Translations under genes and position numbers: made by a program | Source of the DNA: Leifsonia shinshuensis | GTDB taxonomy: Bacteria > Actinomycetota > Actinomycetes > Actinomycetales > Microbacteriaceae | Assembly: GCF_022606355.1 (NCBI RefSeq) | Contig: NZ_JAHHZQ010000001.1 | Location: forward strand, 1,240,001 to 1,304,000 | DNA: 64,000 bases | Direction: 5' to 3' | Notes under the pieces: model-generated | Told to the model about the DNA's origin: nothing | The model's database searches: none | What the model saw: the letters and a program-made list of their open reading frames with translations, nothing else | In this document: one piece after another, positions 34,390 through 44,639 of the stretch | Layout of the letters: every line of letters begins with the position of its first letter | How positions within the stretch are numbered: the stretch's first letter is position 1

Positions 34390-35123
34390 AGCGCGGTACG
34401 AGCGCGACCGGCGGCGCGCTCGTCGCCGGCCTGGTGCTCGCGGGCGCGCTCTCGGGCATCGGCGCCGTGCCGGAGCCGAGCCGGGCCGCGAACGCCACGG
34501 CGGCCCTCGCGTCGCTCTGCATCCCGATCTTCACCTCGTGCAGCACCCCGACACCGACCCCCACTCCGTCGCCGTCGTCGCCGGGTTCTCCGCTGCCCGG
34601 ACTGCCGCTTCCCGGTCTCCCCGCGCCGACGACCCCGGGCGCAGGCACCGGCAGCGGCAGCGGCAGCGCGCCGGCGCCCGCTCCCGCCCCGGCCGGTCCG
34701 GACGCCTCGGCCCCCGTCTTCACCCAGCCGCCCGCCCAGCTCGGCAGCCGGTCGCTGTCGTTCACCGGACTCCAGGGCATCAGCGTCGTGACCGTGCCCC
34801 TCGCGGACGGCAGCCGGATCCCCGTGCTCAAGATCTCGGCGGACACGATCACGATCCAGGGCTTCAGTCTCACCGTGCGCAAGCAGACCGGGCCGTCGCT
34901 CGCCACGACCGCCGACACGATGACGCTGAGCGGCCACGTGCAGGTCTACCTCGACTCCGTCACTGCGACCGGACCGGACGGCAAGTCGCTGACGCTCGGA
35001 GCGGCGACTCCTCCCCCGAACGACGGACTGCCCGCGCAGTTGCTGCGGGTGACGCTCGGCCTCGTCGGCGCGACCGCCGACTCGATCACCTACTCGAACA
35101 CCAAGCAGCACCTCTCCGAGTGA
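34386..35123 (+). CDS. Exported protein with Pro/Thr/Ser-rich linker
   Basis: A 245-residue protein. It has an N-terminal signal (about 35 residues, cleavage near the SRAANA end), then a cysteine pair SLCIPIFTSCS, a long PTPTP/SP/GLP linker (about 55-110) and a C-terminal beta domain (LSFTGLQGISVVTVPL, VLKISADTITIQGFSLTVRK). The later strands resemble those of the DUF6230 protein, so the two may be paralogous surface domains. The GTG start overlaps the DUF6114 stop as GTGA. Third gene of the TetR-controlled cluster. Confidence 0.8.
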   Translation: MKRGTSATGGALVAGLVLAGALSGIGAVPEPSRAANATAALASLCIPIFTSCSTPTPTPTPSPSSPGSPLPGLPLPGLPAPTTPGAGTGSGSGSAPAPAPAPAGPDASAPVFTQPPAQLGSRSLSFTGLQGISVVTVPLADGSRIPVLKISADTITIQGFSLTVRKQTGPSLATTADTMTLSGHVQVYLDSVTATGPDGKSLTLGAATPPPNDGLPAQLLRVTLGLVGATADSITYSNTKQHLSE

Positions 35124-35171
35124 TGCCCCTCGCGCATCCAGGTGGGGCGGGGTGGGCGCGGGGATGAGGGG

Positions 35172-35774
35172 TCAGGGATGGCGGCGGCGCAGGCGTCGGC
35201 GCTCGCGACGGCTGAGAGCGGCCAGCGCCTCCGACTCCGCGCGGCGCTCGGCCTCGGCCTCCCGCGAACGGGCTTCGCGGCGCTCGGCCCAGCGGGCGAC
35301 CTCCTCGTCGACGTCGCGGGTCGGGGTCACGACGGGCGGGCCGCCCTGCAACTGGCGGCGGGCGTCGATGATGCGCCGGTTGTAGTCGGCGAGGTGCTCG
35401 CGGACGGCACGTTCGGAGCCGAGGCGGTCGAGCGTGGCCTCGAGCTCCGAGTGCTCGGTGCGCAGCGTGAGCGCCGGAGGCCCGAGGCCGGTGAGCTTCT
35501 CGCGCTCGATCTTGCGGCGGATCCACCAGTCCGGGTCGTGCGTGCCCGTCAGCCCCGGGAGCGGCTTGCCCGCGCCGGGGAGATCGTCGAAGTCGCCGCG
35601 GCGGATCGCCTGCTGGATGGCGTTCTCGATCACGTGGGCGCGCTGGTCCATCGTCGGCCGGCCGGCGTCGGCCCCCTCGACCTCTTCGCCGCGGGCCCGC
35701 GCCTCCCGATCGAGACGGTAGCGTGCAGCCTCGACCCGGGCGTCCGGTTCGGGTCGCGAGCGCTTGTCGGCCAT
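35172..35774 (-). CDS. DUF1992 (DnaJ-associated) protein
   Basis: A 200-residue soluble protein with the DUF1992 core: VIENAIQQAIRRGDFDDLPGAGKPLPGL, followed by DPDWWIRRKIEREK. The rest is helical with many Arg/Glu, including a basic C-terminal RRRERRRLRRRHP tail. The family is found beside or fused to DnaJ domains in eukaryotes (DNAJC28); its bacterial role is unknown. It is convergent with the surface-protein cluster and divergent from the epoxide hydrolase. A long inverted repeat lies in the divergent region. Confidence 0.92.
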   Translation of the reverse strand: MADKRSRPEPDARVEAARYRLDREARARGEEVEGADAGRPTMDQRAHVIENAIQQAIRRGDFDDLPGAGKPLPGLTGTHDPDWWIRRKIEREKLTGLGPPALTLRTEHSELEATLDRLGSERAVREHLADYNRRIIDARRQLQGGPPVVTPTRDVDEEVARWAERREARSREAEAERRAESEALAALSRRERRRLRRRHP

Positions 35775-35803
35775 GCCGCCAGCGTACGCTGCGCAGAGGG
35801 CGG

Positions 35804-35862
35804 CCGAGGGGCACGCAAACGCCCCTAAACCAGCGTTTTAGGGGCGCTTGCGTGCCCCTCGG
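35804..35862. repeat. Long intergenic inverted repeat (26-bp arms)
   Basis: Arms 35804-35829 and 35837-35862 are reverse complements with one mismatch around a 7-base loop. It lies between two divergent genes (starts at 35774 and 35905), where a terminator would not be expected. It is a candidate dispersed palindromic element or regulatory hairpin. Confidence 0.85.
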
Positions 35863-35904
35863 TCGGCTCTGGGCGGTGTCGGCGGGGGGAAGTAGCTTGA
35901 ACGC

Positions 35905-36987
35905 ATGGAGCCTTTTCGCATTGCGGTGCCCGACGACGTCCTCGACGATCTGCACCGCAGGCTCGTAGCAACCATCCTGCCCGAGAAGACTCCCGGCCCC
36001 GACTGGTCCAACGGCATCCCGCCGGAGGTGCTCGGCTCGTTGGTCGGCCGGTGGCTCGACGGCTACTCCTGGCGGGAGGCCGAGCGCCGGCTCAACCGCT
36101 TCGATCAGGTGCGCGTCACGATCGACGGCTGCGACGTGCACGCGGTCGTCGCGCGGGGCCGAACGACCGGGAGGCTTCCGATCGTGGTCACGCACGGCTG
36201 GCCCTACTCGTTCGCCTCGATGCTGTCACTGGTCGACGCCCTCGATGGCGAGCTCGACGTCATCGTCCCTTCGCTGCCCGGCTACGGGTTCTCTGGCGTG
36301 CTGCCCACCGCGTTCTCGTCGGCGGCCATCGCCGATCGTTGGAACGCGCTGATGACCTCCGAGCTCGGCTACGAGCGCTACCTGACCTACGGGGAGGACG
36401 TGGGCGCGGGCGTGAGCGACTGGCTGGCCGGCGCGCATCCCGCCGCCGCAGGGATCATCGCGAGCCACGCGTCGTTCTCGGCGCGGAGCCGCCCCGGGAT
36501 CGAGCTCGACGAGACCGAGCGCGCATTCCTCGCGACCGTGGGGTCGTCGACCGAGTCCGGCTACGCCCACCAGCAGGGCACGCGCCCCGACACGCTCGCG
36601 GCGGCGCTGATCGATTCGCCGAGCGGCCTGCTCGCCTGGATCGCCGAAAAGGTCGCCGCGTGGAGCGACGGCGACGGACTGGCGTCGTTCGATCCCGGCG
36701 ACATCCTGACCAATGTGATGGTCTACTGGGTAACCCGCTCGATCGGCACGAGCTTCCGCGCGTACAGTGAGCCGCCCGCCGGGGACGACCTCCACCCGAT
36801 CATCGAGGTGCCCGCGAGCATCGTCGTGCAGACGCACGAGGGCGCCTACCCGCGCTCGCTCGCCGAGAAGAGCTACTCCGACATCCGCTCCTTCGAGCGG
36901 TTGCCGCACGGCGGCCATTTCACCGCTTGGGAGAACCCGGCCGCGATCGCGTCAGCCGTCCTCGCTCTCGAGGAGGTCGCGCGCTGA
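35905..36987 (+). CDS. Epoxide hydrolase (EHN-type alpha/beta hydrolase)
   Basis: A 360-residue enzyme. Residues 1 to about 100 are the epoxide-hydrolase N-terminal (EHN) domain: FRIAVPDDVLDDLHRRL and DGYSWREAERRLNRF. The alpha/beta hydrolase core has the oxyanion motif HGWP, the nucleophile in GEDVGAG (aspartate where serine hydrolases have serine), and the late catalytic histidine in LPHGGHFTAWE. It opens epoxides to diols in the cytoplasm, probably for detoxification or catabolism. Complete, single gene. Confidence 0.92.
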   Translation: MEPFRIAVPDDVLDDLHRRLVATILPEKTPGPDWSNGIPPEVLGSLVGRWLDGYSWREAERRLNRFDQVRVTIDGCDVHAVVARGRTTGRLPIVVTHGWPYSFASMLSLVDALDGELDVIVPSLPGYGFSGVLPTAFSSAAIADRWNALMTSELGYERYLTYGEDVGAGVSDWLAGAHPAAAGIIASHASFSARSRPGIELDETERAFLATVGSSTESGYAHQQGTRPDTLAAALIDSPSGLLAWIAEKVAAWSDGDGLASFDPGDILTNVMVYWVTRSIGTSFRAYSEPPAGDDLHPIIEVPASIVVQTHEGAYPRSLAEKSYSDIRSFERLPHGGHFTAWENPAAIASAVLALEEVAR

Positions 36988-37125
36988 ACAGCGCTCGCCC
37001 GCCCCGTTGACAAATGCCTGCACCCGAATACCGTGAGCGGCAGGCAACCGGATGGCAGGCCGGACCGCATGGGGGCGGACGGCAGTACTGCATTCCCGGT
37101 GGGTGATGCCCGGCTCATCAGGTGA

Positions 37126-37164
37126 GTCGGGCGCCGCCCGGCTTCAGCCGTGACGGCGCCCGAC
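37126..37164 (-). terminator. Terminator of the cold-shock gene
   Basis: An 11-bp stem (GTCGGGCGCCG / CGGCGCCCGAC) with a 17-base loop, 8 bases past the stop of the minus-strand csp gene. No clear T-run. Confidence 0.6.
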
Positions 37165-37172
37165 CTCCGCGC

Positions 37173-37379
37173 TCAGAGGGTGCGGATGTTGGAGGCCTGC
37201 ATCCCCTTCGGACCCTGAGTCAGGTCGTATTCGACCTTCTGGTTCTCGTCGAGGGAGCGGTAGCCGCCCTGCGACTGGATCTCGCTGAAGTGGGCGAAGA
37301 CGTCGGCGCTGCCGTCATCCGGGGCGATGAACCCGTACCCCTTCTCCGCGTTGAACCATTTGACGGTGCCTGTAGCCAT
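37173..37379 (-). CDS. Cold-shock protein (CspA family)
   Basis: A 68-residue OB-fold RNA chaperone. It has [18 protein letters not shown] (with RNP1 KGYGFI), VFAHFSEIQ (RNP2) and the C-terminal [10 protein letters not shown]. It binds single-stranded RNA and helps translation at low temperature. The ATG at 37379 gives the canonical length; the longer frame to 37403 adds eight non-conserved residues. It is divergent from the XRE gene 86 bases away. The upstream region may contain a long 5' leader typical of csp genes. Confidence 0.96.
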   Translation of the reverse strand: MATGTVKWFNAEKGYGFIAPDDGSADVFAHFSEIQSQGGYRSLDENQKVEYDLTQGPKGMQASNIRTL

Positions 37380-37465
37380 CGTTTCTTCCTTCGTCGTCTT
37401 CACCGGTCGCTTGGAACAGCCGGCACAGCCAGGCTACTCTCTGACGGCTTGTTAGCATTCATCGC

Positions 37466-37717
37466 GTGCAGAACCTGAACAACGCGATCGCCGGCCGGAT
37501 CGGGGAGAACATCCGCGAACGCCGCGAGCGGCTCGCGTTCGCCCTCGATGAGCTGGCGCGGCGGGCAGGGCTCGAGGAGCACACTCTCTGGCGTATCGAA
37601 CGCGGCACCATGACGCCGTCCGTGCTCGTGCTGGTGCAACTCGCGGAACCGCTGGAGTGCCGACCGGGAGACCTGCTGCAAGGGGTCTCGGCAGCGCTCG
37701 GCGACGACGCGACCTGA
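37466..37717 (+). CDS. XRE-family helix-turn-helix regulator
   Basis: An 83-residue protein with a single HTH_XRE domain: IGENIRERRERLAFALDELARRAGLEEHTLWRIERGTMTPSVLVLVQLAEPL. The recognition helix is in EEHTLWRIERG. There is no separate effector domain. It could be a phage-type or antitoxin-type regulator, or a regulator of the neighbouring csp gene, but nothing here decides. The start is GTG at 37466. Confidence 0.85.
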   Translation: MQNLNNAIAGRIGENIRERRERLAFALDELARRAGLEEHTLWRIERGTMTPSVLVLVQLAEPLECRPGDLLQGVSAALGDDAT

Positions 37718-38156
37718 CGTCGCACCCGGGCGGTCGCCGTACCGACTCAGTCGTAGCCGAGGATCACGACGTCGGCATCGCTCCGGAAGCCGCCGGAGAG
37801 ACCGCCGAGCACACCGATCGTCGCTCCCTCTACGGGAGCGGTGAGAGTCCGGTCTTCCTCGACGACGATGGCGGCCATGTCAGGATGGTAGGCGCGTCGC
37901 CCCTCCGTGCGAATCGACACCGTGTCCAATCTGCGGCGATCGATCGACACGGCGTCCAGCTCGCGCCCCCGGTTCACATCCCACTCTGGGAGAACCGAGA
38001 GCAGGCGCCGATGCCGCAGCGTCAGAGTTTGCTGATATTCGCGAGTGACCCCTTCCTGGGGGTAGCCGAGTCGTGCCAGAATCACGGAACCCGCTGCACA
38101 ACGGCGGGCAGCTGGGCCCGAACCGCGCTGACGACGACGCAACGAAGGAGAGCCCC
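37718..38156. other. 439-bp region without a convincing gene
   Basis: The best reading is a minus-strand frame (37747-38142, 131 codons) whose last 43 residues (starting MAAIVVEEDRTLTAPVEG) look protein-like, with a Gly-rich end. The upstream part has poor codon bias, no ribosome site and no recognisable domain. It could be a remnant. No RNA motif is seen. Confidence 0.4.
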
Positions 38157-38549
38157 ATGACGGAGATCATCGCCCCTGCCGCTGTTCGCGCCGCCCTCGA
38201 GCATGCCGTCACCGCCGCAGGGGAACGTCACCGCTACGCCTTCCCCGCCGATGGTCTCGTCCGCTTCACCTGGGATGCCGAGGGTCCGGGTCACGGCGAC
38301 CTGATCGGGGAGGCGATCCGCGAACTCGCTCCTGACGTCTACTCGCACCTCGTCACCGTCGAGACCGCGGACTCCGGGCAGCCGGTGGAGTCGGTCCTCG
38401 ACCTTGCAGCGCACGGATTGACGGTTCCGTTCGCGACGATGGCCGCGCTCGACGAAGCGCGCGCCATCGAAGACGCGGGCGGAACCTGGGGCGAGGCCCT
38501 CGCCTGCTTCGACGAGCTGTACTTCGAGTCGCCCGCGCTAGCCGGCTGA
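38157..38549 (+). CDS. Hypothetical protein
   Basis: A 130-residue acidic soluble protein. I see alternating helices (AAVRAALEHAVTAAGERHRYAF; EAIRELAPDVYSHLVTVETA), no membrane segment and no recognised domain. GGAG precedes the ATG at 38157, and the longer frame from 38073 lacks a site. The codon bias is chromosomal. The gene stands alone between the unassigned region and the YciI-type gene. A short tandem duplication (GCCGGCTGACGG-GCTC, two copies) follows the stop. Confidence 0.7.
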   Translation: MTEIIAPAAVRAALEHAVTAAGERHRYAFPADGLVRFTWDAEGPGHGDLIGEAIRELAPDVYSHLVTVETADSGQPVESVLDLAAHGLTVPFATMAALDEARAIEDAGGTWGEALACFDELYFESPALAG

Positions 38550-38603
38550 CGGTGCTCGCCGGCTGACGGCGCTCGCGGGCCGACGGCTGGTCGAGCCGCG
38601 CGG

Positions 38604-38945
38604 TCAGACCTCCGGGTCGTACTGGAACTCGCGCAGCTCCTGGTCGCAGCGGCAGGCGGTCGCGATCTTCGCCGCCCACTCGAGTGCCGCGTCGCGGGTG
38701 GGCAGGTCGAGGACCGTGAAGCCTCCGTCCATCAGCCGCGTCTCCGGGTAGGTGCCGGACGTGACCGTGCCGTCCCCGGAGACCAGGACCGTTCCAACGC
38801 TCTCGTCCACACCACCCCCGAAGACGTAGACACCCGCTTCCTGAGCCTCGCGGATCACGGAGTGCGCTGCCTTGGACACGGCGGGGAGCTCCTCCTCCGT
38901 CACGTGCATCGCAGAACCCGGGAACGAGATCATGTACTTCGTCAT
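38604..38945 (-). CDS. YciI-related (DGPF) domain protein
   Basis: A 113-residue dimeric alpha+beta-barrel protein. MTKYMISFPGSAMHVTEEELPAVSKAAHSV is the YCII opening, followed by an internal VYVFGGGVDES and TRLMDGGFTVLDLPTRDAALEWAAKI. The family often acts as a small dehydratase, dehalogenase or lactonase, or as a partner of ECF sigma factors, but here no sigma gene is near. The role is unknown. Complete, with GAGGG before the start. Confidence 0.85.
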   Translation of the reverse strand: MTKYMISFPGSAMHVTEEELPAVSKAAHSVIREAQEAGVYVFGGGVDESVGTVLVSGDGTVTSGTYPETRLMDGGFTVLDLPTRDAALEWAAKIATACRCDQELREFQYDPEV

Positions 38946-39016
38946 CGCGTGACTCCCTCGCTGTCGACGATCGTTACGTCCGCGACCTTACCGAGGAGGG
39001 CGCTCGCAACCAGCCC

Positions 39017-39790
39017 TCACATCGTCGGCCGCATGCCCCCGTCGATCACGACGTCCGACCCGGTCAGGTTGCCGAGCACCGGGCTCGCCAGCATGGCGAC
39101 CAGGGCGCCGACCTCCTCCGGGGTGGTGAAGCGCCCGGTCACCATCGCCTGCTCCGCGCCGTGCCGCACCTCCTCCGGGGTGCCGCCCCCGGCAGCGGAG
39201 ACGGTCTCGGCGACACCGCCCGTGCCCAGCCAGAGCGCTGTCGCGACGGGACCGGGGCTGATGGAGTTGACGCGGATACCCCGCGGCCCGAGCTCCTTCG
39301 AGAGCGACTTGGTGAAGCTGAGCGCCGCCGCCTTCGCCGCACTGTAGTCCATCACCAGCGGGTCGGCCAGGATCGCGTTCTCGCTGACGACGTTGACGAT
39401 CGCGCCGCCGTCGCGCATCGCCCCCAGCAGCGACCGGGTGACCCGCACCGCGGCGAGCGCGTTGAGCTCGTACGTCCGGAGCCAGTCGTCGTCCGTGATG
39501 GAGGCGAAGCCGCCCGGCCTCGGCGGAGCGGAGCCGACGTTGTTCACCAGCACGTCGACGACGCCCCCGACGGCATCGCGCAGTCCTGCTGCAGACGCGG
39601 GGTCGGAGAGATCGGCGGAGACGAACCGGAAGCCCGGACCGGCCTCCAGCTCGCGCGTCTCATCGGTCGTCGTGCGGGCCACGCCGACGACGGTCGCACC
39701 CTCGGCGAGGAGGGCGCGCACGGCGGCCAGCCCGATTCCGCGGCTGGCACCTGTCACCACAGCGCGAGCGCCGGTCAGTCGAAGGTCCAC
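39017..39790 (-). CDS. SDR-family oxidoreductase
   Basis: A 257-residue short-chain dehydrogenase/reductase. It has the cofactor loop VVTGASRGIG, the NNVG motif (DVLVNNVGS), a serine in VNVVSENAI (catalytic Ser position), and the catalytic Y-x-x-x-K in MDYSAAK. The ending GNLTGSDVVIDGG is classical. NAD(P)-dependent; the substrate is unknown but FabG/glucose-dehydrogenase-like. Single gene; its neighbours do not indicate a pathway. Confidence 0.93.
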   Translation of the reverse strand: MDLRLTGARAVVTGASRGIGLAAVRALLAEGATVVGVARTTTDETRELEAGPGFRFVSADLSDPASAAGLRDAVGGVVDVLVNNVGSAPPRPGGFASITDDDWLRTYELNALAAVRVTRSLLGAMRDGGAIVNVVSENAILADPLVMDYSAAKAAALSFTKSLSKELGPRGIRVNSISPGPVATALWLGTGGVAETVSAAGGGTPEEVRHGAEQAMVTGRFTTPEEVGALVAMLASPVLGNLTGSDVVIDGGMRPTM

Positions 39791-39843
39791 GGCGCGACAG
39801 TAGCGGGTGGGCGGCCGGCGCGGCTAGTGGTCACGCCGCCCGA

Positions 39844-40491
39844 TCACGCCCGCGACTCGCGCGACACCCTCCGCAGCGTGGTGAAGCAGCCGAGGAAGGC
39901 GAACACCAGCGCGATCAGCACCTGCGGCAGGTAGGCCTTCCACATGTCGCCGTTGCTCAGGAGGTTGTCCGCGAAGAGCCCCCAGACCTTCGGATCCGTG
40001 ATCGCGCTCTGCAGCGGCACCGGGATCGCCGACGCCAGGTCGGTGAACATGCCGGCGAGCAGGCTGAGGACGACGGTCACCACGACGATCGTGATGATCC
40101 CCCCGGCCGCCGCGCGCGTGACCCGCGCCTTCGATCCCACCCGGTACAGCCAGACGGCAGCGATCGCCACGCCCCACGAGACGATGGACGCGATGAAGCC
40201 GATCTGCCAGAGCAGGGTCCAGACCACGACGCCCACGGGGACGACCAGCAGCGCCAGCGCGATGCCCCGACCGACCCGCTCCCCCTGACTGTACGGAGCC
40301 ACCGCCGCGTACTCGGGTGTCGTTTGCGCCGGAGCCGCAGCCGGAGCCGCCTCCGCAGCGGGAGCAGGAGACGGAGCGGCGCTGTCGTCAGCACCGGGCA
40401 GGGCGGGCGCTTCCGGCACGTGCGGCCCGGGAGCGGCCTCCACCCGATCGTCGCGTGCGGCCTCGACCCGGTCGTCGGTGGCATCGGTCAT
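39844..40491 (-). CDS. Membrane protein with Ala/Pro-rich N-terminus
   Basis: A 215-residue protein. A disordered Ala/Pro/Glu-rich cytoplasmic stretch (residues 1-75) is followed by four hydrophobic segments (ALALLVVPVGVVVWTLLW, IASIVSWGVAIAAVWLY, GGIITIVVVTVVLSLLAG, VLIALVFAFLGCFTTL). No known family is recognised. The ATG at 40491 is preceded by GGGGG. It is divergent from the lipoprotein at 40687. A role in the envelope is likely but undefined. Confidence 0.8.
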   Translation of the reverse strand: MTDATDDRVEAARDDRVEAAPGPHVPEAPALPGADDSAAPSPAPAAEAAPAAAPAQTTPEYAAVAPYSQGERVGRGIALALLVVPVGVVVWTLLWQIGFIASIVSWGVAIAAVWLYRVGSKARVTRAAAGGIITIVVVTVVLSLLAGMFTDLASAIPVPLQSAITDPKVWGLFADNLLSNGDMWKAYLPQVLIALVFAFLGCFTTLRRVSRESRA

Positions 40492-40686
40492 CGTGGTTCC
40501 CCCTTCGGGCGCGAGCCCTGACATCGCGCAGCGCACTCGGTGACGGCGCGGTGGACATCCTGGCACACCGGCGCCCACCCCGTCCGCTGCGCGGTCACCC
40601 CACTTCGGGGTGAGCCCGCGGGTGCTGCGGATCGGCGCGCGTGCGGCCAAGATGATGGTGGACGCCGCCGACGACACAGGGGGACC

Positions 40687-41469
40687 ATGCCCATGCAGCT
40701 CACACGCCTCGCCGCGGTCGCCGCGGCCCTGGCCGTCACGGGCCTCGCCGTCGCGGGCCTCGCCGGATGCACGGGCGCCTCGAACGCGCACACTCCGTCA
40801 CCGACAGTGAGCGTGTCGACGGCGGACTGGCCGACCGCGCAGGTGTACCAGGAGGGCCGCGCGACCGAGGCGCTCGTGCTCCCGAGCGGCGCGCGCACCC
40901 TCCACGTCGACTTCACCTGCACGTACGGCCTCTACTCCGTGTCCGTGGAGACGGGCATCGACACCCGGGCGGGGTCGTGCGGCGGCGCGCAGTCGTTCGA
41001 CTTCGATGTGAGCAAGCTGGCTCCGGGAACGCGGGTGGCTGTCGACCTGGTCGTCCCCGACGGCACCCGGCTCGCCGCGACGCTCCGTTTCAGCGCACAC
41101 CGGTTCGCACCCGACCCCGCGACCAAACGGCAGTGCGCCGCACTCGCGCCGATCATCGAGGCCTACTTCAACGCCGACCAGGGCTTCGATCACGGCGACG
41201 TCGACGTCGCCCAGTGGACGCAGAAGACGGTGACCGCGAAAGCCGACCTGACCGCGCTCGCCGCGCGCGCGACGGCGGACGGCGCGGGCTCCGGGCTGCT
41301 CGGCACGGTCCTCCCGCGGCTGGCCGATTGGCTCACGGGCGCGGGCGACCACCCTGGCGGCATCCTGCACGCCGCGCCCGGCGACTTCGCTGCGGCGAAC
41401 GATCTCGCCAGCCAGATCTGCAACGCCAACGGCACCCCGATGGTGATCCGCTCGGACTACGGCGGCTGA
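40687..41469 (+). CDS. Putative lipoprotein, unknown function
   Basis: A 260-residue protein with a lipoprotein signal: MPMQLTRLAAVAAALAVTGLAVAGLAGC, lipidated cysteine about residue 28. The mature part has an N-terminal beta domain (YGLYSVSVETGIDTRAGSCGG, two Cys that could pair) and a C-terminal helical region (CAALAPIIEAYFNADQGFDH). No family is recognised. The start is the ATG at 40687, or two codons on. It is divergent from the four-TM membrane protein; the stop is 30 bases from the convergent monooxygenase gene. Confidence 0.8.
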   Translation: MPMQLTRLAAVAAALAVTGLAVAGLAGCTGASNAHTPSPTVSVSTADWPTAQVYQEGRATEALVLPSGARTLHVDFTCTYGLYSVSVETGIDTRAGSCGGAQSFDFDVSKLAPGTRVAVDLVVPDGTRLAATLRFSAHRFAPDPATKRQCAALAPIIEAYFNADQGFDHGDVDVAQWTQKTVTAKADLTALAARATADGAGSGLLGTVLPRLADWLTGAGDHPGGILHAAPGDFAAANDLASQICNANGTPMVIRSDYGG

Positions 41470-41499
41470 GCGCCGGCCGGCCGTCACATCACGGTCCGA

Positions 41500-43308
<1,809 letters not shown>

Positions 43309-44481
43309 TCAGGACGGCGGGTTCTCGAGCGTCACCGTCGCCTTGGCGGTTTGGCCGTCGCGCACGTAGGTGACGTCGACGCTCTCCCCCGCCTTCGTGG
43401 TCATCACGGTCTGGGCGAGGGTATCGGCGTTGGCCGCCGGCTTGCCGTCGATCTCGGTGATCACGTCGCCCTGCCGCAGCCCGGCCTGCGCCGACGGGCC
43501 GCCGGGAACGACCGAGACGACGTACAGCCCGTCCGTCACCTTGAGCCGCTGGGCCGCCGCCGGGGGGATCGGTGCGACAGAGAGGCCGAAGTACGGGTAG
43601 GTCACGTGCCCGTTCTTGATGAGCTGGTCGACGATGGTGTGCGCGAAGTCGGACGGGATCGCGAAGCCGATGCCGACGCTGCCGCCGCCCGCCTGGCCCG
43701 CCGCGTTCGGCACGGTCGCGATCGCGGAGTTGATCCCGATCAGGTCGCCGGAGCAGTTGACGAGCGCACCTCCCGAGTTGCCGGGGTTGATCGAGGCATC
43801 GGTCTGGATCGAGTTGGCGAGGATCGCCGTCTGGCCGTCGTCGCCCGGCACAGGGACGGTGCGGCCGAGCGCGCTGACGATGCCGGAGGTGACCGTTCCG
43901 GACAGGCCGAGCGGAGCCCCCAGCGCGACGACCGGCTGACCGACGACGACCTTCGCCGAGTCGCCCCACGGAACGGTCGGCAGGTTCGACCCGGAGATCT
44001 TCAACACGGCGAGATCCGACCGCGGGTCGCGCCCGACGAGCTGCGCAGGCGACTCGACGCCGCCGGACGACACGACGGAGATCGTGCCGCCGTCGACCGC
44101 ACCCGAGATCACGTGGTTGTTGGTCACGATGTAGCCGTCGCTCGTGATGAGCTCGCCGGTGCCTGTGCCTCCACCGGCCGAGCCGATGGCGGAGACCGTG
44201 ACGATCGCCGGCAGCACGTCGTCCGACACCGTGATCGCGTCGCACGCGCTGACCTGCTGACCGGACGTCGACGACGAGACCGCCGCGGTCGTCGCGGCCC
44301 CCGACCTCCCGATACCCCAGCCGAGGGCGCCTCCGATCACGAGGGCGATCACGACGGCGAGGGCTCCCCAGAGCCAGCCGGTGCGCCGTGGGCGATTCTG
44401 CGGTGGCGCTGGCCGCCCGGGCTCCGCGGGCGGTCCCGCCGGAGGAGTCGTCGCCAGAGGAGTCGGTTCGCGATCAGACAT
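43309..44481 (-). CDS. HtrA/DegP-like membrane-anchored serine protease
   Basis: A 390-residue protease. A Pro-rich cytoplasmic N-terminus is followed by one membrane segment (about 36-58) and an extracytoplasmic trypsin-like domain with the triad H123 (TNNHVI), D156 (RSDLAVL) and S236 (NPGNSGGAL). A C-terminal PDZ domain follows (GLYVVSVVPGGPSAQAGLRQGDVITEIDG). It degrades or refolds damaged exported proteins. A cysteine pair (VSACDAI and VNCSGDL) may link the domain. The start is the ATG at 44481. It is divergent from the alpha/beta hydrolase. Confidence 0.94.
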   Translation of the reverse strand: MSDREPTPLATTPPAGPPAEPGRPAPPQNRPRRTGWLWGALAVVIALVIGGALGWGIGRSGAATTAAVSSSTSGQQVSACDAITVSDDVLPAIVTVSAIGSAGGGTGTGELITSDGYIVTNNHVISGAVDGGTISVVSSGGVESPAQLVGRDPRSDLAVLKISGSNLPTVPWGDSAKVVVGQPVVALGAPLGLSGTVTSGIVSALGRTVPVPGDDGQTAILANSIQTDASINPGNSGGALVNCSGDLIGINSAIATVPNAAGQAGGGSVGIGFAIPSDFAHTIVDQLIKNGHVTYPYFGLSVAPIPPAAAQRLKVTDGLYVVSVVPGGPSAQAGLRQGDVITEIDGKPAANADTLAQTVMTTKAGESVDVTYVRDGQTAKATVTLENPPS

Positions 44482-44639
44482 GTTCCACCCCCACGTCGAA
44501 GGGTCTGAGCACCACAACGTGCTCGGTCTACACCCCCGGCGCACGGGGTGGCAACGACTCCGCGAGGACCTGAGGATTCCGGAAGCACCTGGCGTAGCAT
44601 CCGTACCGGGGACCAATCGTCGAGGGAGACCGGACCGAC

